The notes: generated from the sequence alone by a model not told the origin. A stretch of 14,771 bases of DNA from an uncultured Collinsella sp. (GCA_900546085.1 URBS01000045.1:1-14771), one strand, 5' to 3'. Counted from the first letter of the stretch, positions 6,601-14,209 are shown. Program-made: numbers and translations.

Positions 6601-9600
6601 CCTTGGTGACCTTCCAGCCCAGTTCGGGATCATCGTTGCCGTAGGTCTTGGAGGCATCGGATGCCGTCACGGTAACCTTGCGCGGCGTCACCACGAGCTC
6701 CGCCTCGCCCTCGATAGCCGCGCCGTCGACGGTCGCGCTGTACTTGAACGGCAGGGTGCCGACGTTCTTGATCTCGGGGACCGTGGCAGACCAAGTGACG
6801 CCACCGTCGATGCTGTACGTGACCGCCGTGCCCTCGGGCAAGGCCGAGACATCGGCAGCGTGGACCTTGCCGTCATACTCGCCGGAATAGCCGGCAACAG
6901 AGGCTGCCGGGATTACAACCTTATCGGAGGAGTTGTAGTCACAGACAGTGCAGTGCAAATGTTTGGATCCAGGCTTCTCGACCGTAGGCTTCTCGTCGAT
7001 TGCCCACTCGAAGGTATGCTCGGCAACGTCAATCCGCTCACCGCACGTGCAAACATGCCAGTGAGAAGAACCGTCGCTCTTCCAGCCGGTGCCATCGGGC
7101 TCGTGCTTGGCGATACCCTCAACGGTGATCGCGGTGTCTTTCTCAACCTTAGACAGTTGGTAAACGCCCTGCTCGCTGGGCTTGATGGTCTCACCGTTCG
7201 CCTTAACGGAAAGACCCTTGGTCGCGTAATAGCCATCCGCAACCGTAAGCTTAAGCGTCGCAGAACCGTGCCAGTCGAGCTCGGTCGCGTCAGCCGTGAG
7301 CGTGTAGCCCGCCTGCTCGGCCGGCAGCGTCACCTTGAGCTTAGGCCCAGCGGCGATCGTAACGGTAACGATCTCGGAGGCTTCATAATTCGTCGTCGCC
7401 CCGTAGCACAGGCGATATGAACCAGGCGCCAGATTCTCAAGCTTGTCGCCATCGACCAGATCACTTGCCTTGATGAACATCATCTGCTTGCTAGGCTTGC
7501 CCAGCATCATCGATGTATCAACGCCCTCAATCTTACCGTCGTGTTTACCACTCACGGTCTCCGCCGTCGCCTTTACATTGGGAGCACTGTCCCGTTTGGC
7601 CTTGGCGATAGCGTACGTGCATTCAATACCCGAGGGCTTGCGGTAATTAGAGAGAACCTTATCCTCACCGACGAGCCCAGTCACCCTCGCCGTATACGTG
7701 CCGGCATCTACCTTTGCGGCGTCAGTGACCTTGAGAGACACGTCGTCGCCGTTAACCAGATTGGTTATCTCTGCCGTGGGGCCCTGTTCTTGGCCGTTGT
7801 AAACGTATTGACCAACATTCCACCTCACATCGATAGTGCGACGTGTGATGGTGAACTCGCCCGTCTCAAACGTAATGTCGTAATTAGCGTTGGCACCCTC
7901 TTCCTGAGAAGCCGTCACCTTGTACGTCTTATAACCGGTCAGGACATTCTCGCCCTCATCGCGCTTGTACGTAATACCGGAAAGCGTATCGCCCTCCATA
8001 AGAGAACCAGCCGTCACTTTATAGGTAAAGTCGGGATCCGGATCGCCATACGTTTTAGAAGCAGTAGCAGGCGCCACCGTAATCGGGCACGGCGTCACCT
8101 CGAGCGTCACCCGTCCCCTGATGTCAGAAGCACCAGGGGTGGTCACCTTATAGTCGACCGTGGTCTTGCCGACGTTTTTGATTGTAGGAGCATCCGTTTT
8201 CCACGTGATGCCACCGTCGATGCTGAACTGAGCCGTCGCGCCAGCCTTAAGGTCAACGCTCACGGCATGCTCTTTGCCGTCATACACGCCGACATAACCG
8301 CCGATGCACGCCGGAGGAATCTTCTCCTCGCGCAGAACATAGCCGCACGTGGAGCATTGATACCGCTTTAGACCGGGCTTCTCGGTGGTGGGAGCCTTAA
8401 CTTCCTCCCAAGAGAAGACATGCGTGTCTTCGTTGAGCTTCTTGCCGCATCGACACACCTGCCAGTGAGCGCCATTCGAACCCTCGGTCTTATACCAAGT
8501 ACCGTCAGCGGACGCGCAAGGACCCTCCGCGATTTCGAAGACGTTAGCCCCCGAAGCGTAGTGGTTGTTGTCCGCTTTGAAGCGCACCTCATACTTCCCG
8601 GCAGGCAGTCCATCGACCGAAGTTTTACCGGCACCGATGGACTCCCAGTATGTGTCCCCGTATTTTCTCCACTCATAGGTCTTATTCAAGTTGGAGAGCG
8701 ACCCATCCTCGAGCAAATGCGCACTTTGGTCCTTGACCTTGACACCTGTGCCTTCGCTAGCGATATAACTCCACGGAACAGCAGTCTGCTTGGCCGGCCT
8801 GATCTTGATTTCAACCGACCCACTCTTTGTCACATAGCCTTTCGCGGTGATGCGGTAATCGACCGTTACGGAGCAGATCTCACCCTTACGGTTACGCTGA
8901 ACGTCCGTGTAGCTCGGAGCCTCCGTCGTCCACTTGCCGCTCTCATCCACACTGTACTCAATCTTCATGTCGGCAGGGGCGCTCGACACCGAGATGTTGA
9001 CTCCATGCGACTGCCCATCATAGTCGCCCTCGAATCCCTCTGCCGTCACGTTCTCGAACTGCGTGCCAGTAATGGTCCAGTTTGCACATGCCGAGCCCGT
9101 GTAGTTGCCCATGCCCTTGATATAGAGTTGGTAGTACGGGTAATAGGAATTGGAGCTGGGAGGATCGATCGCGCTCACCGTGCTATACGAGGAATCACTA
9201 TCAATCTTGTAGTCGCCGCCCTTGACGAAGGATGACCAGCTTTGAGTGTCGTAGTTGTAGACCTTAACAGAGAAGCTCGGCGCGATCGTCTTGCCCGTCC
9301 ACGGGTACGCACGGACTTTCTCGCCATTGATCGTGGTGTCTGTTCCGTCGTCATCGAATTCAAACGTGAGCCCGCTGACCTTGCTCAGCTCCAGCGGCCT
9401 AATCTCGAACTCGCGAGTGAGCGTCAGGTAGTCTTCCAGGCCATCAACCTTAACTTTGGACTCGATACGGTAAATTCCCGCATCGGTAGGAACTTTTTCC
9501 AGTGGCTCGCCCGCGTCGTCGCCCCACTTCGAAAGCTTGTAATACTGAGACCCGGAGATACGTACGCCTCCCGTCGAGACGATATCGTCTCGAGCATAGC

Positions 9601-11290
9601 CGTCCTTATTCGACATCGTCAGCGTTGGGGTGACTTCTCCACCGCTGTATGTAACGCCCAGCTTTCCCTTATCCGGCGTTGCCCCATCGATGCCCAGCTC
9701 GACGGCATAACCATTTTTGTAGTTGCAATCGCTCGGGCGCATCTTGCCGGAGCAGGTGACCTTCAGCTGATATGAGCTGTTGGAGGCGTTTTCCACCGAC
9801 CACACATGCTTGTGCGGCAGGCGCGAGGCGTACACATATCCGTCGTCCGTCTTTCCAATGCCGACGCTCGGGTCGTCCGTCGTGACACGGGCGAGCAGGT
9901 CGCTCTTTTCGATGCGGCAGGTGCCAAGCTTCCACTGTGTGCCCGTATAGGAGCCCAACTGATCGTCCTTAAGCGACAGCTGGACCTTGCCTGCAAAGGA
10001 TTCGGCAATGTTCAGTTTGCCGTAGAAATAAATCCCCGGCGTGTCGAGCGCAAGGCCTCGGGCGCCCTTATCGCCGTTAGTAGTAATGGTCGTATTACCG
10101 GCAAGCGTCACCGTTCCGCGAGCATACACGGTGTTTCGACGCGTGTTCGCATCGGAATAGTAGTACGTGCCCTCCGCATAAGTGTCACTCACCTGCGTAT
10201 TGTTGAGCGTACATGTCGAATTTTTAGCCACCGCAATTGCGCTCGTCATAACCATATCTTGCGTATAGTTCGCCGCTTCTTGCGTCGATGTGATGGTGCA
10301 GCCGTTCAGCGTAATGTCCGCATTATTGACAACAATGTTGCCAGCATGGGTATGCTCATTTTTATCCTGCACGTTAAGTTCTTTGCACCAGATCGATTCT
10401 TGTTGATTGTTCTTGAAGGTGCAGTTGTTGAGCACAACCTTGGGCCTGCACCCACGGCCTACGACACTTAGCGCACCAGCACAGTCATCTTCATTATCCG
10501 TAAATTCACAGTTGCTAAACGTGACGTCCAAACTCTTTGCACCGTTCGCCGAGCTGAGGATTGTAACCGGCGCCGGAGAGGCCTCATATCCTGTTGCGAT
10601 GTTGCTGTACTCGTGACTGCCACCATAATTCGCACCGTTCGCTGTACAGTCCCATTTGCTAACCTTGACATTGTCGAAGGTTGCCGTTTCGCCATCGACC
10701 ATCGTGCCGTACAGTGCAATTGCCCTCTTAGACACCCCTGAGGTTACCGTCTTAAACTCGATGCCGGAAACCTTAAGGTTCAGGCTGCCGGAAACCCTGT
10801 TTTTATCGGCGCCATCGCCGTAACCGCCTCTTTTGCCGGCATTGTCGGACAAAAAGCTCTTGCCGTTGCAATAGACGGGAGTCCTGCCATTCCCGTTGGT
10901 TCCAATGAACTCGATATAGCCGCCGTCGAGCACAAAGAGTTCGTCGTATCCGCTGCCTCTTTTGTCCTTAATGGAACCATTCCAGCGACCTTGATATGCA
11001 TTCTCGGTGAGATAAATGCGCGTCGGATTTTGCTTGGTACCGCCCTTTACGACGTAGTGGTTGATCTCGATCTCTCCACCAACAACGTAATCCTCGCCCG
11101 CCTCGAGCGTCACCGTATCGGCAACGTAGGAGTTGTTGCTCTTTGTTTGGGCTATCTTCACGTTCGAAGGAATATCCGCCGTAGTCGCCGCCTCAGCAAC
11201 CGCCGGCGTTGCCACGAGCGCGCAGGCCACGGTGGCGATACCCAGCAGGCGCGTCAACACAGTGCGCATCCCCATCTTCTTCTCCCTCAT
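3680..11290 (-). CDS. giant MBG/YDG-repeat, beta-helix-like cell-wall-anchored surface protein
   Basis: This is a 2536-residue exported protein, probably an adhesin. Residues 1-34 form a signal peptide (charged start, hydrophobic 15-32, AEA cleavage site). Residues about 40-490 are rich in N/T/G with recurring V-x-x-x-N-C-x-F/I-x-x-N rungs, as in right-handed beta-helix proteins. A degenerate HKHVW...C module is near 494. Three composite repeats follow, each with a Cys/His module, a GYSGEYDGK-type domain, an MBG-type domain (ASKTYG.DP), a YDG-like domain (YDGxxHCP), a KITGVD domain and an LDWHGSA domain. A fourth Cys/His module starts at 2332. The tail has a Thr run, Lys-rich linker, LPSVG (2504-2508), a hydrophobic stretch and KRRA. 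The ATG at 11290 is chosen because AGGGAG lies 7 bases upstream and the signal peptide follows at once; the frame continues open to 11398 but without a start context. It lies divergent to a LytTR regulator. Its ligand cannot be told from sequence. Confidence 0.88.
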   Translation of the reverse strand: MREKKMGMRTVLTRLLGIATVACALVATPAVAEAATTADIPSNVKIAQTKSNNSYVADTVTLEAGEDYVVGGEIEINHYVVKGGTKQNPTRIYLTENAYQGRWNGSIKDKRGSGYDELFVLDGGYIEFIGTNGNGRTPVYCNGKSFLSDNAGKRGGYGDGADKNRVSGSLNLKVSGIEFKTVTSGVSKRAIALYGTMVDGETATFDNVKVSKWDCTANGANYGGSHEYSNIATGYEASPAPVTILSSANGAKSLDVTFSNCEFTDNEDDCAGALSVVGRGCRPKVVLNNCTFKNNQQESIWCKELNVQDKNEHTHAGNIVVNNADITLNGCTITSTQEAANYTQDMVMTSAIAVAKNSTCTLNNTQVSDTYAEGTYYYSDANTRRNTVYARGTVTLAGNTTITTNGDKGARGLALDTPGIYFYGKLNIAESFAGKVQLSLKDDQLGSYTGTQWKLGTCRIEKSDLLARVTTDDPSVGIGKTDDGYVYASRLPHKHVWSVENASNSSYQLKVTCSGKMRPSDCNYKNGYAVELGIDGATPDKGKLGVTYSGGEVTPTLTMSNKDGYARDDIVSTGGVRISGSQYYKLSKWGDDAGEPLEKVPTDAGIYRIESKVKVDGLEDYLTLTREFEIRPLELSKVSGLTFEFDDDGTDTTINGEKVRAYPWTGKTIAPSFSVKVYNYDTQSWSSFVKGGDYKIDSDSSYSTVSAIDPPSSNSYYPYYQLYIKGMGNYTGSACANWTITGTQFENVTAEGFEGDYDGQSHGVNISVSSAPADMKIEYSVDESGKWTTEAPSYTDVQRNRKGEICSVTVDYRITAKGYVTKSGSVEIKIRPAKQTAVPWSYIASEGTGVKVKDQSAHLLEDGSLSNLNKTYEWRKYGDTYWESIGAGKTSVDGLPAGKYEVRFKADNNHYASGANVFEIAEGPCASADGTWYKTEGSNGAHWQVCRCGKKLNEDTHVFSWEEVKAPTTEKPGLKRYQCSTCGYVLREEKIPPACIGGYVGVYDGKEHAVSVDLKAGATAQFSIDGGITWKTDAPTIKNVGKTTVDYKVTTPGASDIRGRVTLEVTPCPITVAPATASKTYGDPDPDFTYKVTAGSLMEGDTLSGITYKRDEGENVLTGYKTYKVTASQEEGANANYDITFETGEFTITRRTIDVRWNVGQYVYNGQEQGPTAEITNLVNGDDVSLKVTDAAKVDAGTYTARVTGLVGEDKVLSNYRKPSGIECTYAIAKAKRDSAPNVKATAETVSGKHDGKIEGVDTSMMLGKPSKQMMFIKASDLVDGDKLENLAPGSYRLCYGATTNYEASEIVTVTIAAGPKLKVTLPAEQAGYTLTADATELDWHGSATLKLTVADGYYATKGLSVKANGETIKPSEQGVYQLSKVEKDTAITVEGIAKHEPDGTGWKSDGSSHWHVCTCGERIDVAEHTFEWAIDEKPTVEKPGSKHLHCTVCDYNSSDKVVIPAASVAGYSGEYDGKVHAADVSALPEGTAVTYSIDGGVTWSATVPEIKNVGTLPFKYSATVDGAAIEGEAELVVTPRKVTVTASDASKTYGNDDPELGWKVTKGELVEGESLEGITVSRKAGETVRKDGYAVTAAQAEGANPNYEISFVDGKFTIDQRELTVTWDATTEFTYDGEKHCPQATLGNVMGDDDVSAYVDGAAVKAGAYTAEITELTGADKANYKLPATGLTCKFSIKKAPKGAPVVQGVAETVSARADGKITGVDAAMEWRAKDSGEYQAVPEGATELSGLAAGTYEVRYRADDDHEASAATKVTVATGRKLAVALPAEQVGYKLTADAAELDWHGSATLTISIEDGYFADPSAYVVKVNDSVVTLNERGEFTVQDVEGDVRVTVEGVRKHEAVSDTWISDDNTHWHECTCGGKIDEAAHTFTWVVDTPPTATEKGFGHRQCVVCGYALASEEIPAAAISGYSGEYDGAYHTVNASALPEGATAEYSTDDGKTWSTTAPEIKDAGALDVAYKVMIGGATVEGQVTLKVTPRAITVTAQNASKIYGEKDPVFEWSVTSGELVGDDTLELEIEREDCDDVREGGYALRLTQPEGANPNYAITFIDGTFIINQRPLTVTWGTTEFVYDGKEHCPVAELGNVIGKDDLGALVDGSQTEVGTYTATLAELTGKAAGNYTLPADGLTCEFSIKNAAQDAPVVQAEAETVSGKKDGKITGVDGTMEWRAQGAAEYRAVGKDVTELKDLAAGVYEVRYQAKANYDASAVTEVTVKAGRRLVVTLPGNQVGYTLTSTATELDWHGSAKLAISIDGAYFTGKNYAVNVNGKAVKLADDGTYELKDVEGDVNVTVEGVLKHEPDGSGWAHDAKNHWHICRCGEVLDKAEHTFEWVVDKPATTEAKGERHQECTACGEKGATEDIAILAPTIIEGAGQAITVDTAKDLSFRSNAPIKYFQKVLVDDKEVDAENYVLTEGSTIVTLKTSFVKTLGVGEHKLSVVSTTGTAETTFTIAEAAKPTPDSSQTTTTTTTTTSKSKKKTGKGALPSVGDGTYAMAGGVLAAGMAVLLLAFAMKRRA
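4175..4297 (-). repeat. fourth Cys/His module, not followed by a full repeat unit
   Basis: Residues 2332-2372 keep the full spacing HWx(2)CxCGx(7)HxFxWx(17)CxxC. The EYDGK, MBG and YDG-type domains that follow it in units A-C are absent. A different segment of about 100 residues (from ILAPTIIEGAG), then the Thr/Lys linker and sorting tail, come next. It therefore acts as the cap of the repeat array. Confidence 0.8.
4298..5674 (-). repeat. composite repeat unit C of the giant surface protein
   Basis: This unit spans 1377 bases, 459 residues. Its Cys/His module covers residues 1873-1913. It continues with GYSGEYDGAYH, ASKIYGEKDPVF, FVYDGKEHCP, KITGVDGTMEWR and LDWHGSAKL. It is closest to unit B, and it leads into the lone fourth Cys/His module. 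Confidence 0.82.
5675..7063 (-). repeat. composite repeat unit B of the giant surface protein
   Basis: This unit spans 1389 bases, 463 residues, with the same domain order as unit A. Its Cys/His module covers residues 1410-1450, with CxxC followed by Asp rather than Gly. It carries GYSGEYDGKVH, ASKTYGNDDPEL, FTYDGEKHCP, KITGVDAAMEWR and LDWHGSATL. A 25-base stretch starting at 6121 is identical to the one starting at 4741 in unit C, exactly 1380 bases away, so B and C look like the most recent duplication or have been homogenised. Confidence 0.82.
7064..8467 (-). repeat. composite repeat unit A of the giant surface protein
   Basis: This unit runs from the HW of Cys/His module 1 (residue 942) to just before that of module 2: 1404 bases, 468 residues. 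In order it has the Cys/His module (942-982), an EYDGK-like domain with YVGVYDGKEH, an MBG-type domain with ASKTYGDPDPDF, a YDG-like domain with YVYNGQEQGP, a diverged KIEGVD domain, and the LDWHGSA domain. It is the most diverged copy and the least GC-rich of the three. Confidence 0.8.
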
Positions 11291-11531
11291 CGTGCAGCTC
11301 CCTTTATCCCTATGCTTCGCGATGTCTGGCATCGTTTGGCGCTGGCGGCTGGCGTGTTCCCCGGCCAGCCACCAGCATGTATTGACATGTTTATCCACGG
11401 ATTATTTTGCTGCTGCACTTTCTAACGCCCTGCCGCTTGGCGCGAGTTGCACGCCGTGGGGCGCAAACGGTGCGCACCCCCGCGAGCGGTACGCGCCCAA
11501 TGTGGCAAAATCGAATTACTAAGGGGGCCGA
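11291..11531. other. divergent intergenic region between giant surface gene and LytTR regulator
   Basis: These 241 bases carry both 5' regions. I see no convincing -35/-10 pair for either gene. A TTGACA at 11382-11387 on the plus strand lacks a good -10, and CAAAAT at 11506-11511 lacks a -35. Visible structures are the hairpin at 11340-11377, a small palindrome CATGT-ATTG-ACATG (11376-11389), and the palindrome GGTGCGCACC near 11469-11478. Ribosome binding sites are AGGGAG for the minus gene and AAGGGGG (11521-11527) for the plus gene. No LytTR consensus repeat was recognised by eye. Confidence 0.5.
11340..11377 (-). other. 13-14 bp hairpin in the leader of the giant surface gene
   Basis: On the minus strand GCTGGTGGCTGGC (11376-11364) pairs with GCCAGCCGCCAGC (11353-11341) around a 10-base loop. 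Twelve pairs are Watson-Crick and one is G-U; a further U-G pair extends the outer end at 11377/11340. On the plus strand these two positions would be C-A mismatches, so the structure fits an RNA read toward the giant gene. It lies about 50 bases upstream of the start codon and has no T-tract, so it is not a plain terminator. Confidence 0.65.
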
Positions 11532-12254
11532 ATGCTCAAGATTATTGCCTGCGACGATGACGTCGCTTTTCTAGATAGACTGCACCGAATGATCGACCGT
11601 TGGTCGACCGAGACGGGCACGGCGGTCGATGTTGCGCTCGTTAAGCGCGGCGAGGACCTGCTGGCGCGCCACGCCGCGTCGCGCGCCGACATCATCCTGC
11701 TCGACATGATCATGCCGCTCGTCAACGGCATGGACACCGCGCGCGAATTGCGCCAGGCCGACACCGCCGTGCGTCTGGTGTTTCTCACCTCATCGCCCGA
11801 GTTTGCACTGGAGTCCTACGAGGTCCGCGCCTTCGACTATCTGCTCAAGCCCGTGACTTACGAACGCCTGGCGCAGTTACTCGACGAGCTTTCGAGCATG
11901 CGCCCGGCGGCAACCGACGAGCTCGTGATCAAAACGTCCTTTGGCTACCACGCCCTGCACCTGTCCGACATCGAATATGCCGAGGCGCGCAACAAGCACG
12001 TGGTCTTCCACCTGCGCGACGGACGCGATATCGAGGCACTCGAGTCGTTCCGCAGCGTCGAGGACCGTTTGGCGCAAAATGCCACCTTCTTTAAATGCCA
12101 CCGTAGCTACCAGGTCAACTTGCGCAACATCGACCACTTCGATCGCACGGACATCGTCATGCGCTCCGGCGCGTGCATTCCGCTGTCGCGCAGCAGCAAG
12201 CAGGGGTTCCAAGACGCCTACTTTGCGGTGCGCTTTGAGGGCGGGAGGCGCTGA
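11532..12254 (+). CDS. LytTR-family response regulator (AgrA/LytR-like)
   Basis: This 240-residue DNA-binding regulator has an N-terminal receiver domain (about 1-120) and a C-terminal LytTR domain (about 131-235). Receiver residues are intact: acidic cluster D8-D9-D10, phosphoacceptor D58 in LLDMIMP, switch T86 and K106 in LLKP. The LytTR part shows IEYAEARNKHVVFHL, the FFKCHRSYQVNLRNI core and the IPLSRSSKQGF end typical of the family. The ATG at 11532 follows AAGGGGG by 4 bases. The stop overlaps the start of the histidine kinase by one base (TGATG), so the two are a cognate pair made from one transcript. LytTR regulators often control surface, bacteriocin or quorum-sensing genes. The divergent giant surface gene is the obvious nearby target, but this is inference. 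Specific naming as agrA or lytR is not warranted. Confidence 0.93.
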   Translation: MLKIIACDDDVAFLDRLHRMIDRWSTETGTAVDVALVKRGEDLLARHAASRADIILLDMIMPLVNGMDTARELRQADTAVRLVFLTSSPEFALESYEVRAFDYLLKPVTYERLAQLLDELSSMRPAATDELVIKTSFGYHALHLSDIEYAEARNKHVVFHLRDGRDIEALESFRSVEDRLAQNATFFKCHRSYQVNLRNIDHFDRTDIVMRSGACIPLSRSSKQGFQDAYFAVRFEGGRR

Positions 12255-13531
12255 TGATCTCCTCGGTCGAAATGGTCCTTTGGGCAATCCACCACGCCAC
12301 AACGCTACTCTTTGGCGTCTTTGCCTCGGCGGCGCTGTGCGGTATCGAAATCAATCGACGCCATGCACTCGAATTGGTGGGGGTCGGAGCCGCAACCGGC
12401 GCTGCCTTTTCGATCGCCAATGTCGTTGGCGGCGAACTATTTGCCCGCCAGGCTTATCCGCTTGTCGTGCACCTGCCGCTTATCGTCTACCTGTGTGCGC
12501 GCTATCGTCTGAGCCCGCTGCTCGTTATGTTGGGAGTCACCAGTGCCTACCTGAGCTGCCAATTCAGCAACTGGATGGGCATCGCCGCGCTCGCCGCCAC
12601 TGACTCGCAAATCGCGTACTACGTGGCGCGCATTATCACCACGGTCGCCGTCTTTGCGATCCTGCTGCATTGGGCCCGTGACATTGGACCCCGTCTGGCG
12701 GTCAAAAGCCCTACGGAGCTCGAGATTCTGCTCATCCTGCCGCTCGTCTATTACGTCTTTGACTATGCCACCAACGTCTACACCACGCTGTTCCATTCGG
12801 GCTCGGTGGTAACGGTTGAGTTTTTGGCCTTTGCGCTCTGCGCGTTCTACCTTATGTTCCTCGCCGTCTACCTGCGTGAATACGAAGAAAAAGAGGCTGC
12901 CGAGCGTGAACGCTGGATGCTCGAGACACGCGATAGCTCGGCCATGAAGGAACTCGATGCATGGCGCCAGTCCGGACGCGAGCTGTCGATTCTGCGCCAC
13001 GACATGCGGCACTTCTTGCGCGGTCTGGCCGTCTTGATCGAAGAAGGCCGCACCGACGAGGCACTCGATCGCATCGATACGCTATGCGAGGCCAACGACC
13101 GCACCGCCGTGCGCCGCTACAGCGCCAACGAGACCGTCAACATCGCGCTTTCGTCGTTTGGCTCGGACATCAGCAAGCGCGGCATTTCCGCCGACTTGCG
13201 CGCCGCCGTGCCCCAGAGCGTGCATGTGGCCGATGTCGACCTGTTCAGCGTGCTTTCGAATGCCCTGGAAAACGCCATTGCCGCGGCGAGCACCGCCCCC
13301 GAGGGCAAGCGCTTTGTCGATCTTGATCTGCGGTTTGAGGACGGGCAGCTGCTGCTTTCGGTTTCCAACACATTTGGACGGGCGCCGCACATGGTCGACG
13401 GCATGCCCGTGGCTCAGCACGCCGGTCACGGCTTTGGCACCAAGAGCATTAAGCTTGCCGTCGAACGCATGAACGGCAACTGCCAGTTCCGCATTAACGG
13501 CGATCGGTTTGAGCTGCGCGCTGTGATGTAA
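12254..13531 (+). CDS. GHKL-type sensor histidine kinase (AgrC/HPK10-like)
   Basis: This 425-residue membrane sensor has about six or seven hydrophobic segments in residues 7-206, then a charged helix (REYEEKEAAERERW) leading into the kinase core. The phosphoacceptor is H249 in the RHDMRHFLRG box. The ATP-binding domain has the N box NALENA (336-341) and the G box GHGFGTKSI (391-399), the pattern of the HPK10/AgrC class. There is no recognisable extracellular sensor domain, so signals are probably sensed by the polytopic membrane part, as in peptide-pheromone receptors. GGGAGG (12243-12248) precedes the ATG, which overlaps the regulator's stop codon. No agrB- or agrD-like gene is seen in this window, so a peptide ligand is not demonstrated. 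Confidence 0.92.
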   Translation: MISSVEMVLWAIHHATTLLFGVFASAALCGIEINRRHALELVGVGAATGAAFSIANVVGGELFARQAYPLVVHLPLIVYLCARYRLSPLLVMLGVTSAYLSCQFSNWMGIAALAATDSQIAYYVARIITTVAVFAILLHWARDIGPRLAVKSPTELEILLILPLVYYVFDYATNVYTTLFHSGSVVTVEFLAFALCAFYLMFLAVYLREYEEKEAAERERWMLETRDSSAMKELDAWRQSGRELSILRHDMRHFLRGLAVLIEEGRTDEALDRIDTLCEANDRTAVRRYSANETVNIALSSFGSDISKRGISADLRAAVPQSVHVADVDLFSVLSNALENAIAAASTAPEGKRFVDLDLRFEDGQLLLSVSNTFGRAPHMVDGMPVAQHAGHGFGTKSIKLAVERMNGNCQFRINGDRFELRAVM

Positions 13532-13605
13532 GGGCGCGGGCGCGACGGATTTGCGTTCCGCGGGTACGGCTCGCCCGCTCGGGGTCGTTTGTCGACGCGG
13601 GCTCG

Positions 13606-14181
13606 CTACAGCGGAGCGGCCGCCGGAGTCAGCTGCTTGATGTAGGCCCACATGCGCTGCTTGGCGGCCTTGTCGGTGAGCGCCGCCTCAAAACCGTCGA
13701 GCGCCAGCACGCGGCGCCCCTGCACATGGGCGACCAGGCCGGGCTTGAGCATGGCGGTGTCAAAGTCATCAATTGCCACAAGCATATCGGCATAGGTCTC
13801 GCGCATGACATCGGCCGCGCTGTTGTCCAGCAGCAGCACCGCCTCGGGGTCTAAGGTCTCCAGCGCCTCGCGGAACAGATCGCACGTCAGGGCCTCGCCC
13901 GCCGCGACCGCTCCGTCGCCCGCGCCGGCGACGCTTGCCAGCACGCAAAAATCCTCGGGGGCATATCCGATAGCGCCGAGCGCCTTGCGCAACGCGGCGC
14001 CATCCGCGCCGGCAGCCAGCTCGCCGCCCGAGCACTCGGCTTCATCCAAATCGCCTTTGACCAGCACAATCGGCGAGCACGCGTTGCCCGCGATGCGCAC
14101 ACCGCGATCTGCAAGCGACGCGAGCTCCTGCTCGGTCGCCTGAGCGATGGCTTCTTTTTTCTGGCTTTGTGACGTGGGCAT
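13606..14181 (-). CDS. uncharacterised protein with possible degenerate uracil-DNA-glycosylase-like fold
   Basis: This is a 191-residue acidic, Ala-rich protein without signal peptide or membrane segment. The start is the ATG at 14181, with GGAGAG a few bases upstream. The ATG at 14211 is rejected because it lies within a perfect TATAAT. I do not recognise the family with certainty. The layout resembles type 4/5 uracil-DNA glycosylases: a beta strand VLVKGD where GEAPG would be, then GADGAALRKALGAIGYAPEDFCVLASV (like G.aG.lL...L..iGl..e..yitNv), ALETLDPEAVLLLDNSAADVM (like L..l.P.vivaLG..A), and VLALDGFEAALTD with KQRMW (like v..t.HPsa.lr...K...W). The catalytic motifs and cluster cysteines are missing, so if related it is inactive. 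It converges on the histidine kinase gene and is divergent from thioredoxin. Confidence 0.75.
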   Translation of the reverse strand: MPTSQSQKKEAIAQATEQELASLADRGVRIAGNACSPIVLVKGDLDEAECSGGELAAGADGAALRKALGAIGYAPEDFCVLASVAGAGDGAVAAGEALTCDLFREALETLDPEAVLLLDNSAADVMRETYADMLVAIDDFDTAMLKPGLVAHVQGRRVLALDGFEAALTDKAAKQRMWAYIKQLTPAAAPL

Positions 14182-14209
14182 GCGCTCTCCAATCGTTTGC
14201 GTGCCCACC

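Noticed and set aside
4175..8467. CRISPR-like or tandem DNA repeat array
   Set aside because: The period is about 1.38-1.40 kb, in one reading frame, with protein-level conservation; these are domain repeats.
11291..11398. 36-residue N-terminal extension of the giant protein
   Set aside because: It would put 36 residues before a normal signal peptide and contains the leader hairpin; AGGGAG marks the ATG at 11290.
13532..13605. GC-rich inverted repeats between the two convergent genes as a bidirectional terminator
   Set aside because: Short GCGGG/CCCGC pairs occur, but there is no T-tract on either strand and no stable single stem.
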